52,749 nt of DNA from assembly GCA_964629335.1 (NCBI GenBank), contig CAZVRH010000005.1, forward strand, positions 1 to 52,749. The letters are read 5' to 3'. The translations under genes and the position numbers were made by a program. Below are positions 16,905 through 25,769 of this stretch, piece by piece (within the stretch, counting starts at the first letter, position 1; every line of letters begins with the position of its first letter). Origin of the DNA: CACPJA01 sp964629335 (lineage in GTDB: Bacteria > Pseudomonadota > Gammaproteobacteria > Steroidobacterales > UBA11654). Under the pieces are notes generated by a model that was not told the origin of the DNA, did no database searches, and saw nothing but the letters and a program-made list of their open reading frames with translations.

Positions 16905-17675
16905 ATGAATTTATTGCTAAAACTATTACAGATGTTGGTTCTAAGAATTTCTAGAATCAAAGCACGGCCTATAAAAACCCTTCTGATCAAATATTTTAAA
17001 AGCCATTATCAAATCAATCTTGATGAATACGCCAGAAAGCATATTGATGAGTATTCAAGTTTTAATGATTTTTTTACCAGAGAATTTGCAAAGGGGGTCA
17101 GACCCATTGATCAGTCGAACGATGCTTTAGTCTCTCCCGTGGATGGCAAGATTATGGAGTCTGGAACAATTGAATCGGGGCAACTTTTTCAACTCAAAAA
17201 CATGAAATATAGCCTGGATAAACTATTAAACAAGGATATCGATCTTATAGAAATGTTTCAAAATGCTTACTATATAACCATATATTTAGCTCCGAATAAC
17301 TATCATCGCGTCCATCTTCCCTATCACGGAAAACTTGTTAATAATCAAATTGTTAAAGGAAAAAATTACAAAGTGAATGAGCATGCCTTAAGACAGGTAA
17401 GTGGGTTGTACACTAAAAATATAAGGCAAATCAGTCAATTTGAAGATTCCAATATTAGCTTTTGTATGATCATGGTGGGAGCTATGAATGTCTCATCAAT
17501 TTCCTTAACCGATAAAAATGGATGCGAGTACAAGAAAGGTGAAGAGTTTTCTCGTTTTAATCTTGGTTCCACCGTCCTGATTCTCTTTCCTCAATCTGCA
17601 AAGATAAAATGGTCGCACCTGATCACGTTTGGTCAAACAATAAAATTAGGTGAATGCATCGCAAAATTCAGATAA
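16905..17675 (+). CDS. psd: Phosphatidylserine decarboxylase proenzyme
   Basis: Psd converts phosphatidylserine to phosphatidylethanolamine at the inner membrane. The 256-aa proenzyme carries the self-cleavage motif LGST (220-223), where Ser222 would become the pyruvoyl group, and the charge-relay residues Asp80 (SPVDG) and His137 (YHRVHLP). It is somewhat shorter than E. coli Psd (about 320 aa), mainly at the C-terminus. It is transcribed away from prmB and followed after 24 nt by a 38-aa membrane ORF. PgpA, another phospholipid enzyme, is at 25287-25769. Confidence 0.95.
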   Translation: MNLLLKLLQMLVLRISRIKARPIKTLLIKYFKSHYQINLDEYARKHIDEYSSFNDFFTREFAKGVRPIDQSNDALVSPVDGKIMESGTIESGQLFQLKNMKYSLDKLLNKDIDLIEMFQNAYYITIYLAPNNYHRVHLPYHGKLVNNQIVKGKNYKVNEHALRQVSGLYTKNIRQISQFEDSNISFCMIMVGAMNVSSISLTDKNGCEYKKGEEFSRFNLGSTVLILFPQSAKIKWSHLITFGQTIKLGECIAKFR

Positions 17676-17699
17676 ATTAAGTCTATATGGGAGTTTTTT

Positions 17700-17816
17700 A
17701 TGGAAGCAACGATTATACTCCTGATCGTGGTTCTGATTTTTTTAGTTCGATCGTTTAAATATTTCAGCAAGCTCAGCTCGCCTTCAGAAGATCATGAGGA
17801 AAAAAGCAAAGAATAA
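17700..17816 (+). CDS. Putative 38-aa single-TM membrane peptide
   Basis: The frame starts at an ATG with GGAG about 7 nt upstream. It encodes one strongly hydrophobic helix (about 4-16, TIILLIVVLIFLV) followed by a basic stretch (RSFKYFSK) and an acidic, charged tail (SEDHEEKSKE). Positive residues after the helix suggest an outside N-terminus and cytoplasmic tail. It begins 24 nt after the psd stop and is probably co-transcribed with it. The stop codon ends one base before the stop of the converging 32-aa ORF. No family is recognised; expression is unproven. Confidence 0.55.
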   Translation: MEATIILLIVVLIFLVRSFKYFSKLSSPSEDHEEKSKE

Positions 17817-17915
17817 TTAAAAAGGTGAGAAGATATTCTTTACGCCAAAGACAATTGAAACAATCATCAAAATAACTAGTAAATAGTATATAAATTTCTG
17901 GTTCATCGTTGTCAT
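17817..17915 (-). CDS. Putative 32-aa membrane peptide coupled to efp
   Basis: The ATG overlaps the stop of efp as ATGA; a second ATG three codons later is an alternative start. The product is almost entirely one transmembrane helix (about YYLLVILMIVSIVFGV) with Lys before it and a short KNIFSPF tail. The ATGA arrangement matches the other coupled gene pairs of this genome, which favours a real gene. Its stop codon abuts the stop of the converging 38-aa ORF with no base between. The function is unknown, and chance cannot be excluded at this length. Confidence 0.45.
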   Translation of the reverse strand: MTTMNQKFIYYLLVILMIVSIVFGVKNIFSPF

Positions 17916-18478
17916 TTTACCCTGGATAAATATTCACCGGTTCGGGTATCGACCCTGATCAGTTCGCCTTCATCAATAAATAAAGGAACCTTTATTATTG
18001 CCCCGGAAGCTATTTCTGCAGGTTTGACTCCGCCTTGAGCCGTGTCTCCCTTTAAACCGGGTTCAGTTTTGGTCACCCTAACCTCTATATTATTAGGCGG
18101 CTCAACAGAAATAACTTGGCCATTCCAAAGTGTAACATTGCAATTGGCCTCTTCAATTAACCAGTCTTTCATCTCTTCAATGATCTCAATAGGCGCTGCT
18201 AATTGATCGTATGTTTCAACATCCATAAAATGCCAATTCTGTCCATCGTTATAGAGGTATTGCATTTCTCTGATATTGACATCCGCGGCCTCTAGACTCG
18301 CGCCAATCTTAACGGTTTTTTCTAAGACCCTTCCGTTTTTAAGATTCTTTAATTTTAATTTATTAAACGCCTGACCTTTTCCCGGTTTGTGAAATTCAGA
18401 TCCGACAATGCTGAAGGGTTCTCCGTCAATTAAGACTTTTAGACCGTTTTTAAAATCCCCACTACTGTATGCAACCAT
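17912..18478 (-). CDS. efp: Elongation factor P
   Basis: EF-P relieves ribosome stalling at consecutive prolines. The 188-aa three-domain protein has the tip loop HKPGKGQAF with Lys34, the lysine modified by EpmA/EpmB (beta-lysylation) in Gammaproteobacteria; neither enzyme is in the window. The C-terminal EPGLKGDTAQGG and GEYLSRVK motifs are typical. The length is exactly that of E. coli EF-P. It lies 14 nt after parC on the same strand, and its stop overlaps the start of a 32-aa membrane ORF. Confidence 0.97.
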   Translation of the reverse strand: MVAYSSGDFKNGLKVLIDGEPFSIVGSEFHKPGKGQAFNKLKLKNLKNGRVLEKTVKIGASLEAADVNIREMQYLYNDGQNWHFMDVETYDQLAAPIEIIEEMKDWLIEEANCNVTLWNGQVISVEPPNNIEVRVTKTEPGLKGDTAQGGVKPAEIASGAIIKVPLFIDEGELIRVDTRTGEYLSRVK

Positions 18479-18492
18479 GTTTATTCTTTCTG

Positions 18493-20784
18493 TTATTTAG
18501 GCTCAATTTGTAAACGATCAATTTTCTTAAACGGTGGCACGGATCTACCCCGCTTGCCTCGTTCGCTCATAAAGTGCTCAAACTCATTGGGTCGAATAAT
18601 TTTTGGTTTCTTACCGCTATACACTCTAATGGAATCGTCCTCATTGATAACAAGAACAGAAGCGAGTTTCTCTTTTCCTGATTTAAATTTCTTCGGCGGT
18701 ATACCTATAATTTTAAGGCCTTTTCCTTTGGTCATTTCCATCAATTGATTGGAAGGAAAAATTAACAACTTACCAATAGCGTTTGCAGCCACAACAAAGG
18801 TTTTTTTAGGGTAACCTGCCCTTGATGCATTGGAAGGTATTAAAACTTTTGCCGTCGGAGACACCCGTAGACAGGTTTTTCCTTTACGATTCTTGCTGTA
18901 AAGATCCTTCAGCCTTACAAAAAAACCGTAACCGTTACTCGAAGCTAGCAGCCAATGAGTCTCTGGGTTTCCTGACATAACACCTGCAAAAGTAGCACCA
19001 TCGGGAGGGTTCAAACGACTGGAGAGAGGCTCTCCCTGGCTTCTAGCAGAAGGCAGACTGTCGGCCACCAAACTATAGACTCTTCCTGTGCTATCAATAA
19101 AGACTGCAAACTGATTGCTCCGACCAGGAACTGAATGCAAATACTCGTCTCCCGCTTTATAATTAAGCGACTCTGGCTCCTCTACATTTCCTTTCGCTGC
19201 TCTCACCCATCCGCCCTGAGACAGAATAACAGTTACAGGATCACTACTGGCCAGTTGGGTTTGATCCAGTGCTTGCGAGACCACTGCGGAATCGTTAAGT
19301 TTTGTTCTTCGTTCATCCCCATATTCCTTGGCGTCTTCAGCTATTTCTTTTTGAATCAGTTCATTAACTTTTTGCTTACTCTTAAGAATCTTGGTGAGTG
19401 TCACTTGTTCTTTCTCGAGTTCAGATTTCTCAACTAAAATCTTTTCTTCCTCTAGTTTGGCTAAATTTTTTAATCTCAGATTTAGTATGGAGTCAGCTTG
19501 TATTTCAGTGAGTTTAAACTTCTTGATCAATTTCTCTTTTGGTTTATCCTCCTCTCTGATGATTCTAATGACTTCGTCAAGATTCAGATAAACAACCATC
19601 AGACCCTCAAGAATGTGAAGCCTTGATTCAACTGCATCGAGTCTGTATTGGAGCCGTCTTCTTACTGTCTCCGTCCTAAAAGAAATCCATTCACCAAGAA
19701 GTGTTTTTAAGTCACAAACCTTCGGTTTACCGTCAGCACCAATAATATTCATATTGACCCGAATGTTTTTTTCTAAATCAGTGGTTGCAAACAAATGCCC
19801 CATTAGTTCATCTACATTGACTCTTGAAGATTTGGGAGTGAGTGAAATACGAATAGGGGTTTCATGATCTGATTCATCATTAATATCCGTTAATAAGGGT
19901 AATTTCTTATCTTTCATTTGGGTTGCAATCTGTTCAATAACCTTATTACCGGAAACCTGATAAGGTAACTCGTGAACCACAATCCTATCTTTTTCTTTTT
20001 TGTATTTAGCTCTTACTTTGATGGAACCGATGCCGGTTTTATAGATGTTTTTTATTTCCTGGGGCGAGGTGATAATTTCCCCTCCTGAGGGAAAATCAGG
20101 ACCCTGAAAATTCTTGCCTAATCGAACCAACTGACCTATAGAAATATCAGGTTTCTTCAAGATTTTTTCTAACAAATAAGCGATTTCCTTTATGTTATGC
20201 GGAGGGATATCCGTGGACATCCCAACAGCAATACCGGTTACGCCATTTAAAATTAGATTTGGCAGTCGAGCGGGTAAGAAAGCCGGTTCATTAAGGGTAC
20301 CATCAAAGTTCAGCTTCCAATCAACTGTGCCTTGACCTAACTCTGATAACATTAATTTAGTGTAAGCACTCAGTTTTGCTTCTGTGTATCGCATTGCAGC
20401 AAAAGATTTAGGGTCATCATAAGAGCCCCAATTACCTTGACCGATTATCATTGGATAACGATACGAGAAATCCTGTGCCATATTAACCATCGCTTCATAA
20501 CATGCTGTATCGCCATGAGGATGATACTTTCCTAATACATCTCCAACAGTTCTTGCAGATTTCTTAGGTTTGGATTGTACTGAAAGACCCAGTTCAGACA
20601 TCGCGTAAATAATTCTTCTTTGCACCGGTTTTAGACCGTCTCCTATAAACGGAAGTGCTCGATCTAAAATTACATACATCGAATAGTTCAGATAAGCTTT
20701 TTCTACAAACTCACTGAGCGGTTGAGCATCTGATCCGCCCTTACCCGCTGTCTTTTTGAAATCCATTTCTGCTTGCTTGCTCAT
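18493..20784 (-). CDS. parC: DNA topoisomerase IV subunit A
   Basis: ParC is the cleavage-rejoining subunit of topoisomerase IV, which decatenates daughter chromosomes. Numbered from the ATG at 20784 (763 aa), catalytic Tyr133 is in AAMRYTE and the quinolone-determining region reads HPHGDTACYEAM with Thr93 and Glu97. The C-terminal part is a beta-pinwheel with GKTCLRV-type blades. The ATG shares its A with the TGA of parE (TGATG); a GTG one codon upstream (20787) is an alternative. ParC rather than GyrA is supported by the adjacent parE and by the length. Confidence 0.96.
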   Translation of the reverse strand: MSKQAEMDFKKTAGKGGSDAQPLSEFVEKAYLNYSMYVILDRALPFIGDGLKPVQRRIIYAMSELGLSVQSKPKKSARTVGDVLGKYHPHGDTACYEAMVNMAQDFSYRYPMIIGQGNWGSYDDPKSFAAMRYTEAKLSAYTKLMLSELGQGTVDWKLNFDGTLNEPAFLPARLPNLILNGVTGIAVGMSTDIPPHNIKEIAYLLEKILKKPDISIGQLVRLGKNFQGPDFPSGGEIITSPQEIKNIYKTGIGSIKVRAKYKKEKDRIVVHELPYQVSGNKVIEQIATQMKDKKLPLLTDINDESDHETPIRISLTPKSSRVNVDELMGHLFATTDLEKNIRVNMNIIGADGKPKVCDLKTLLGEWISFRTETVRRRLQYRLDAVESRLHILEGLMVVYLNLDEVIRIIREEDKPKEKLIKKFKLTEIQADSILNLRLKNLAKLEEEKILVEKSELEKEQVTLTKILKSKQKVNELIQKEIAEDAKEYGDERRTKLNDSAVVSQALDQTQLASSDPVTVILSQGGWVRAAKGNVEEPESLNYKAGDEYLHSVPGRSNQFAVFIDSTGRVYSLVADSLPSARSQGEPLSSRLNPPDGATFAGVMSGNPETHWLLASSNGYGFFVRLKDLYSKNRKGKTCLRVSPTAKVLIPSNASRAGYPKKTFVVAANAIGKLLIFPSNQLMEMTKGKGLKIIGIPPKKFKSGKEKLASVLVINEDDSIRVYSGKKPKIIRPNEFEHFMSERGKRGRSVPPFKKIDRLQIEPK

Positions 20785-22673
20785 CACTGTATTTCTGCTA
20801 AATTACCTTTCTCTTCAAGCCAATTTCTACGATCAGTATAGCGTTTTTTAGCCATTAACTTGTCCATCAACTCGTTCGTCTCATCGTCGTCTTCAATGGT
20901 TAACCTTACTAACCGTCTGGTTTTCTCGAGCATCGTTGTTTCCCTGAGTTGTAGCGGACTCATTTCACCTAGACCCTTAAACCGTGTGACGGTGACTTTA
21001 GCTTTAGTTTTTTTACTTTCAATGGCCTTGAGATGATTGTCTTTTTCAGATTCATCCAAGGCATAAAAAACTTCTTTGCCAACATCAATTCTATATAACG
21101 GTGGCATAGAAACATACACGTGGCCCTCTTCTACCAGTTTCTTAAAATGCTTAACAAATAAGGCACAGATGAGCGTGGCTATATGCAGACCGTCTGAATC
21201 AGCATCTGCAAGAATACAAATTTTATGGTATCTAAGATTCACTAAATCTTCAGTTGAGGGTTCAACCCCAAGGGCTTGAGAAATATTGCTGATCTCCTGT
21301 GAGGCTAGAAGCTTAGATTCTTCCACTTCCCAACTGTTGAGAATCTTACCTCTAAGCGGAAGAATGGCTTGAAACTTTCTATCTCTTGCTTGCTTCGCTG
21401 AGCCACCTGCAGAATCACCCTCAACAATGAATAATTCACATAACTCGGGTTCATCGCTCGTGCAATCGGCAAGTTTCCCAGGCAGAGTTGGTCCACCTGT
21501 TACTTTCTTCCTTTTGACCTTGACGTTCTTTTTTGCTCTTTTTTGAGCATTTTCAACAGCTCTGGCAACGATCTGATCTCCCGCTTCGGGATGTTGATTC
21601 AACCACAGGGTAAATGCGTCTTTTATAACATTGGAGACTAGACTTGTAACCGCTCTAGAGCTTAGTTTTTCTTTGGTTTGACCTGAAAATTGAGGGTCTT
21701 CAAGCCTGATGGATAGAATATAGCTTAGACCTAACCAAACATCCTCTGGAGAAAGCTTTACTCCTCTGGGCAGCAGATTTCTATAATCTGCAAACTCTTT
21801 AACCGATTCAGACAATCCGGATCTAAAACCAGTGACGTGTGTGCCTCCTAGTTTTGTAGGAATAAGGTTTACATAGGACTCCTGAATCCCTTCATGATCA
21901 TCTTGTGGCCAAGTCAGGCTCCATTCGATTTCTTGTTTACCGTTTTGACTGCTTCCAAAAAATGGTTTTACTGGTACACACGCTGTGTCTCCTAAAACCT
22001 CTGTCAGATATTCGTTGGCCCCTTCTTTATAAAGCCATTCTTTCTTCTCATCGGTCTCCTCATCATGAAACTTAATTTTTAAACCGGGACATAAGACAGC
22101 CTTGGCTCGGAGATTATGCTTGAGGTCTTTTATTTTTATATCAGAAGTATCAAAATATTTTTCATTTGGCCAAAAACGTATCGAGGTACCAGTGTTGGTT
22201 TTTCCAACCTTGTCGACCACCTCCAGTTCTGAGGAACGCTCACCATTCTTAAAGCTTAAGTTGTATTCTTGTCCTTGACGTTTTATCCAGACTTCTAAGT
22301 TTTTGGATAAAGCGTTAACAACAGAAACACCAACGCCGTGTAAGCCTCCAGAGAATTTATAACTTTTATTTGAAAATTTAGCACCCGCATGCAGTCGAGT
22401 TAAAATTAATTCTACGGCGGGAATCTTTTCTTCTGGATGATCATCAACAGGCATCCCTCGTCCGTCATCTTTTACCTGGACTGATCCATCTTTAAACAAA
22501 TTAACATATATAGATTTACAATGTCCTGCAATTGCTTCATCAACACTGTTGTCAATTACTTCATAAGCTAAGTGGTTAGGGCAATCGGTGTCAGTGTACA
22601 TACCCGGTCTCTTTTGAACCGGCTCTAACCCGCTAAGAACTTCAATATCTGAAGCGTTATATTCCTTTGTCAT
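20784..22673 (-). CDS. parE: DNA topoisomerase IV subunit B
   Basis: ParE is the ATPase subunit of topoisomerase IV. The 629-aa protein has the GHKL ATPase motifs EVIDNSVDEAIAGH and LHGVGVSVVNALS, the TOPRIM motif EGDSAGGSAKQARDR and the metal-binding LADADSDGLHI, whose Ser (rather than Val) is typical of ParE, not GyrB. AAGGA precedes the ATG closely. Its TGA overlaps the parC start, so the two subunits are translationally coupled. A likely extended -10 promoter lies about 64 nt upstream. Confidence 0.97.
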   Translation of the reverse strand: MTKEYNASDIEVLSGLEPVQKRPGMYTDTDCPNHLAYEVIDNSVDEAIAGHCKSIYVNLFKDGSVQVKDDGRGMPVDDHPEEKIPAVELILTRLHAGAKFSNKSYKFSGGLHGVGVSVVNALSKNLEVWIKRQGQEYNLSFKNGERSSELEVVDKVGKTNTGTSIRFWPNEKYFDTSDIKIKDLKHNLRAKAVLCPGLKIKFHDEETDEKKEWLYKEGANEYLTEVLGDTACVPVKPFFGSSQNGKQEIEWSLTWPQDDHEGIQESYVNLIPTKLGGTHVTGFRSGLSESVKEFADYRNLLPRGVKLSPEDVWLGLSYILSIRLEDPQFSGQTKEKLSSRAVTSLVSNVIKDAFTLWLNQHPEAGDQIVARAVENAQKRAKKNVKVKRKKVTGGPTLPGKLADCTSDEPELCELFIVEGDSAGGSAKQARDRKFQAILPLRGKILNSWEVEESKLLASQEISNISQALGVEPSTEDLVNLRYHKICILADADSDGLHIATLICALFVKHFKKLVEEGHVYVSMPPLYRIDVGKEVFYALDESEKDNHLKAIESKKTKAKVTVTRFKGLGEMSPLQLRETTMLEKTRRLVRLTIEDDDETNELMDKLMAKKRYTDRRNWLEEKGNLAEIQ

Positions 22674-22736
22674 GATCCTTAATTATTCTTGAGAAAAGAT
22701 ACTGAATCAAGGTTATTGATGTATCTTTAAGCGGCC

Positions 22737-22745
22737 ATTCTACCA
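22737..22745 (-). promoter_or_regulatory. Extended -10 promoter for parE-parC
   Basis: The minus strand reads TGGTAGAAT, an extended -10 (TGn plus TAGAAT), with no good -35 upstream. The predicted transcript has a leader of about 57 nt to the parE ATG. The nearby CCTAGG palindrome (22751-22756) is unexplained. Confidence 0.45.
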
Positions 22746-22777
22746 TAGCTCCTAGGATTGAGTGGCATTATAACTAG

Positions 22778-22816
22778 AAAGGGGCCGCATTGCTGTCAGC
22801 CCCTTTAGTTTTTTTT
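22778..22816 (+). terminator. Intrinsic terminator-like hairpin in the parE-katG gap
   Basis: An 8-bp perfect stem AAAGGGGC/GCCCCTTT (22778-22785 and 22799-22806) with a 13-nt loop is followed, after AG, by eight T on the plus strand. The T-tract is oriented for plus-strand transcripts, although both flanking genes are on the minus strand. For katG transcripts the hairpin is followed only by CTAGTTATAAT, a poor U-tract. It may end antisense transcription, or act for katG without a strong U-tract. Confidence 0.6.
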
Positions 22817-22827
22817 AAGGTCTGATA

Positions 22828-24957
22828 TTAAAAAAGATTTGCATTCATAACCTTAGTCCATGCGGCTATAAAATCTGACACAAACTTTTCTTTTGAATCA
22901 TCACTCGCATAAACTTCAGCAACGGCTCTGAGTTGAGAATTGGACCCAAACACCAAGTCAACTCGAGTTGCGGTTCTTACTTTTTCCCCTGTTATGCGGT
23001 CAGTCGCCTCGTATGAATTGCTCCCTGTAGGTTTCCATTCCACGCCCATATCAAGAAGATTGACAAAGAAATCATTGGTCAATTGTCCGGGTGTTTCAGT
23101 AAAAATCCCGTGATTATCAGAGCTAATTCCTAGAGCTCTCATACCGCCCACAAGTACTGTCATTTCAGGAGCTGTCAAACCGAGAAGTTGGGCCTTATCA
23201 AGCAGCATTTCCTCAGAAGGGAGCGAAGCTCCCTCTTTCTGAAAGTTTCTAAAACCGTCTGCGATTGGCTCAAGAGCCTCAAAAGAATCAGCATCGGTTT
23301 GCTCTTCACTGGCATCACCTCGGCCTGCGGTAAATGGAACTTCAGCACCAGAGGCTTGCTCTATACCCACATTTCCAGCAAGGACAATAACATCTGCTAT
23401 TGAAGCACCAGACTCCGATGCAATAGCTTCCAGCACTTCCAAAACACGTGACAGTTGCTCTGGTTTATTGGCTTCCCAATCTTTTTGTGGAGACAAACGA
23501 ATTCGGGCTCCGTTGGCACCTCCTCGTAAATCAGAACTTCTAAATGTTGATGCACTGGCCCAGGCTGTTTCCACCATTTCTTGAATGCTTAATCCACTCT
23601 CAGAAATCTTTGATTTAACTGCATTCACATCATAGTCACTGTTACCACTAGGCACAGGGTCTTGCCAAATTAGTTCCTCATCAGGCACCTCTGGACCTAG
23701 ATAACGAGAACGAGGTCCCATATCACGATGCAAGAGTTTAAACCACGCTCTAGCAAATGCATCCGCAAATTCCTCTGGGTTTTCATGAAATCGTTTTGAG
23801 ATTTCACAATAAGCAGGGTCTTCTCGCATAGACATATCAGCTGTTGTCATCATGGTTGGGACGCGAACAGAAGAATCTTCAGCGTCTGGGGCCATATCCT
23901 CTTCTTTCTGATCCACCGCGTGCCAAACAATTTTGCCCGCAGGTGTTTCGACTTTCTCCCAATCATAACCAAATAGGATGTCGAAGTATCCATTGTCCCA
24001 TTGGATAGGATTAGCGGTCCAGGCACCCTCAAAGCCACTGGTAATGGTGTCACTACCCATGCCTGACGCGTGTTCACTCTGCCAACCAAAACCCATGTTT
24101 TCTAGTGGCGCTCCTTCTGGCTCAGTTTGCACATGTTCTTCGGCTCCTGCGCCATGTCCTTTACCAAAGGTGTGTCCACCAGCAACAAGGGCAACAGTCT
24201 CCTCATCGTTCATAGCCATTCTTCGGAATGTTTCTCGAACGTCTCTCCCGCTTGCGAGTGGATCAGGTTCTCCGTCTGGGCCTTGCGGATTAACATAAAT
24301 CAATCCCATTTGAACTGCTCCCAGAGGATTGGCCAAATCTCTTTCCCCAGAATATCGCTCATTAGCCAGCCATTCCTTTTCAGCACCCCAATCAATGTCT
24401 TCTTCTGGAGCCCATATATCTGGACGACCGCCACCAAAACCAAAAGTTTTTCCTCCCATCGATTCGATCGCTACATTACCAGCAAGAATGAGTAAGTCTG
24501 CCCAACTAATTTTGTTACCGTACTTCTGCTTAATCGGCCATAAGAGACGTCGTGCTTTATCCAAGTTACCATTATCTGGCCAACTGTTAAGCGGTGCGAA
24601 ACGCTGATTTCCAGTCCCTCCTCCGCCTCGGCCATCATCAATTCTGTAGGTTCCTGCGGCATGCCAAGTCATTCTGATAAAGAAAGGGCCGTAATGGCCA
24701 TAATCAGCAGGCCACCAATCTTGTGAGTCGGTCATAAGATCATTTAGATCTTTTTTTAATGCATCAAAATCGAGCTTCTTAAATTCTTCACTGTAATTAA
24801 ACCCCTCATCCATTGGATCAGACTTTTGATCATGTTGATGAAGAATGGATAAATTTAACTGGTTTGGCCACCAATCTTGATTTGAAGTTCCTGAAGTTCT
24901 ATTGGTAGTGAGTGCACCGTGCATCACTGGACATTTGCTTTCGCTATCGTTAGACAT
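22828..24957 (-). CDS. katG: Catalase-peroxidase
   Basis: KatG is a cytoplasmic haem enzyme that destroys hydrogen peroxide and acts as a peroxidase. The 709-aa two-domain protein has the distal active site Arg95, Trp98 and His99 (RMTWHAAG) and the proximal haem ligand in GGHTFGKGHGAG. The MYW crosslink partners are present: that Trp, the Tyr in QMGLIYVNPQGP, and the Met in EHASGMGSD. The N-terminal CPVMHG is typical. The ATG has AAGGAGAG upstream. It stands alone with its own promoter. OxyR control is plausible from the family, but I could not identify an OxyR site. Confidence 0.98.
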   Translation of the reverse strand: MSNDSESKCPVMHGALTTNRTSGTSNQDWWPNQLNLSILHQHDQKSDPMDEGFNYSEEFKKLDFDALKKDLNDLMTDSQDWWPADYGHYGPFFIRMTWHAAGTYRIDDGRGGGGTGNQRFAPLNSWPDNGNLDKARRLLWPIKQKYGNKISWADLLILAGNVAIESMGGKTFGFGGGRPDIWAPEEDIDWGAEKEWLANERYSGERDLANPLGAVQMGLIYVNPQGPDGEPDPLASGRDVRETFRRMAMNDEETVALVAGGHTFGKGHGAGAEEHVQTEPEGAPLENMGFGWQSEHASGMGSDTITSGFEGAWTANPIQWDNGYFDILFGYDWEKVETPAGKIVWHAVDQKEEDMAPDAEDSSVRVPTMMTTADMSMREDPAYCEISKRFHENPEEFADAFARAWFKLLHRDMGPRSRYLGPEVPDEELIWQDPVPSGNSDYDVNAVKSKISESGLSIQEMVETAWASASTFRSSDLRGGANGARIRLSPQKDWEANKPEQLSRVLEVLEAIASESGASIADVIVLAGNVGIEQASGAEVPFTAGRGDASEEQTDADSFEALEPIADGFRNFQKEGASLPSEEMLLDKAQLLGLTAPEMTVLVGGMRALGISSDNHGIFTETPGQLTNDFFVNLLDMGVEWKPTGSNSYEATDRITGEKVRTATRVDLVFGSNSQLRAVAEVYASDDSKEKFVSDFIAAWTKVMNANLF

Positions 24958-24999
24958 AGTTGATTCTCTCCTTAACCGGTTTTTCTTAGAATGGTTCTA

Positions 25000-25028
25000 A
25001 TTTTATCTAAAATTCTTGCAATGAACAA
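25000..25028 (-). promoter_or_regulatory. katG promoter
   Basis: On the minus strand TTGTTC (25023-25028) and TAAAAT (25000-25005) are separated by 17 nt. The -10 lies 42 nt upstream of the katG ATG. Confidence 0.55.
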
Positions 25029-25050
25029 TATTAAAGCAGAGCTATTCCGT

Positions 25051-25056
25051 TATAAT
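25051..25056 (+). promoter_or_regulatory. xseB -10 element, giving a near-leaderless start
   Basis: A perfect TATAAT lies 8 nt before the xseB ATG, so transcription would start about 2 nt upstream of the start codon. No Shine-Dalgarno at usable spacing and no clear -35 are seen. Confidence 0.5.
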
Positions 25057-25064
25057 TAATAGAG

Positions 25065-25298
25065 ATGACATCAAGCAAGAAAAACAGCAAAAGTATAGAA
25101 ACAAGATTAAGCGAACTTGAAGCCCTTCTAGAAGAACTAGAGTCTGGTGATCTTGAGTTAGATCAGGCACTAAAAAAGTTTGAACAAGGTGTCAAATTAT
25201 CTAGAGAATGCCAAAAAACCTTGGAAGACGCAGAAATGAAAATAAAAATTCTAATGGACGGTGAATTAAAAGATACAGACCAAACTTTAGATCAATAA
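25065..25298 (+). CDS. xseB: Exodeoxyribonuclease VII small subunit
   Basis: XseB associates with XseA to form exonuclease VII, which degrades single-stranded DNA. The 77-aa protein has the conserved helical core ETRLSELEALLEELESG followed by LELDQALKKFEQGV and ends in a short polar tail. The length is standard. In many relatives xseB leads into ispA and dxs; here neither follows, and the gene instead overlaps the end of pgpA tail to tail by 12 nt. A TATAAT lies just upstream, suggesting a leaderless or near-leaderless mRNA. xseA is not in the window. Confidence 0.93.
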   Translation: MTSSKKNSKSIETRLSELEALLEELESGDLELDQALKKFEQGVKLSRECQKTLEDAEMKIKILMDGELKDTDQTLDQ

Positions 25299-25769
25299 AA
25301 ATCTCAGAATCAGAATCAAAACTATAGAATAAATTGCTGCTATCAGGTCATCAACTATGATTCCAAATGCATTGTTGTAACTCCTCTCAATGCGTCTGAT
25401 TGGAAAAGGCTTCACAATATCAAAGAATCTAAAAATTAAAAATGCTGCTATTGCCCATCTGGGATCTGGTGGAATAAAGTGAGCCACCAGCATCATCGCT
25501 AATATTTCATCCAAAACAATCTCATCATGATCTTGGTAACCCATTTCTTTGAGTGATCGATCGACGATAAAAAGACTGATAATCAGCAACGATATAAAAA
25601 CAACCAATACAATTAAATTAGGAATCGAGAAATGGGCAAATACGATGTACAAACCCAATCCTAGACCGCTGCCGAAAGTTCCCGGTGCGAATGGAATTAA
25701 ACCAACACCAAACCCAGTCGATACCAGTAAATATGGCTTGGTGAGCAATGTTTTAAAATTAATAATCAT
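25287..25769 (-). CDS. pgpA: Phosphatidylglycerophosphatase A
   Basis: PgpA dephosphorylates phosphatidylglycerophosphate to phosphatidylglycerol in the inner membrane. The 160-aa protein has three to four hydrophobic segments and the family motifs PGTFGSGLG near 29-37 and DEILAMMLV near 87-95. The ATG overlaps the thiL stop (ATGA), continuing the conserved nusB-thiL-pgpA order. Its 3' end overlaps xseB. Confidence 0.93.
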   Translation of the reverse strand: MIINFKTLLTKPYLLVSTGFGVGLIPFAPGTFGSGLGLGLYIVFAHFSIPNLIVLVVFISLLIISLFIVDRSLKEMGYQDHDEIVLDEILAMMLVAHFIPPDPRWAIAAFLIFRFFDIVKPFPIRRIERSYNNAFGIIVDDLIAAIYSIVLILILRFLLI

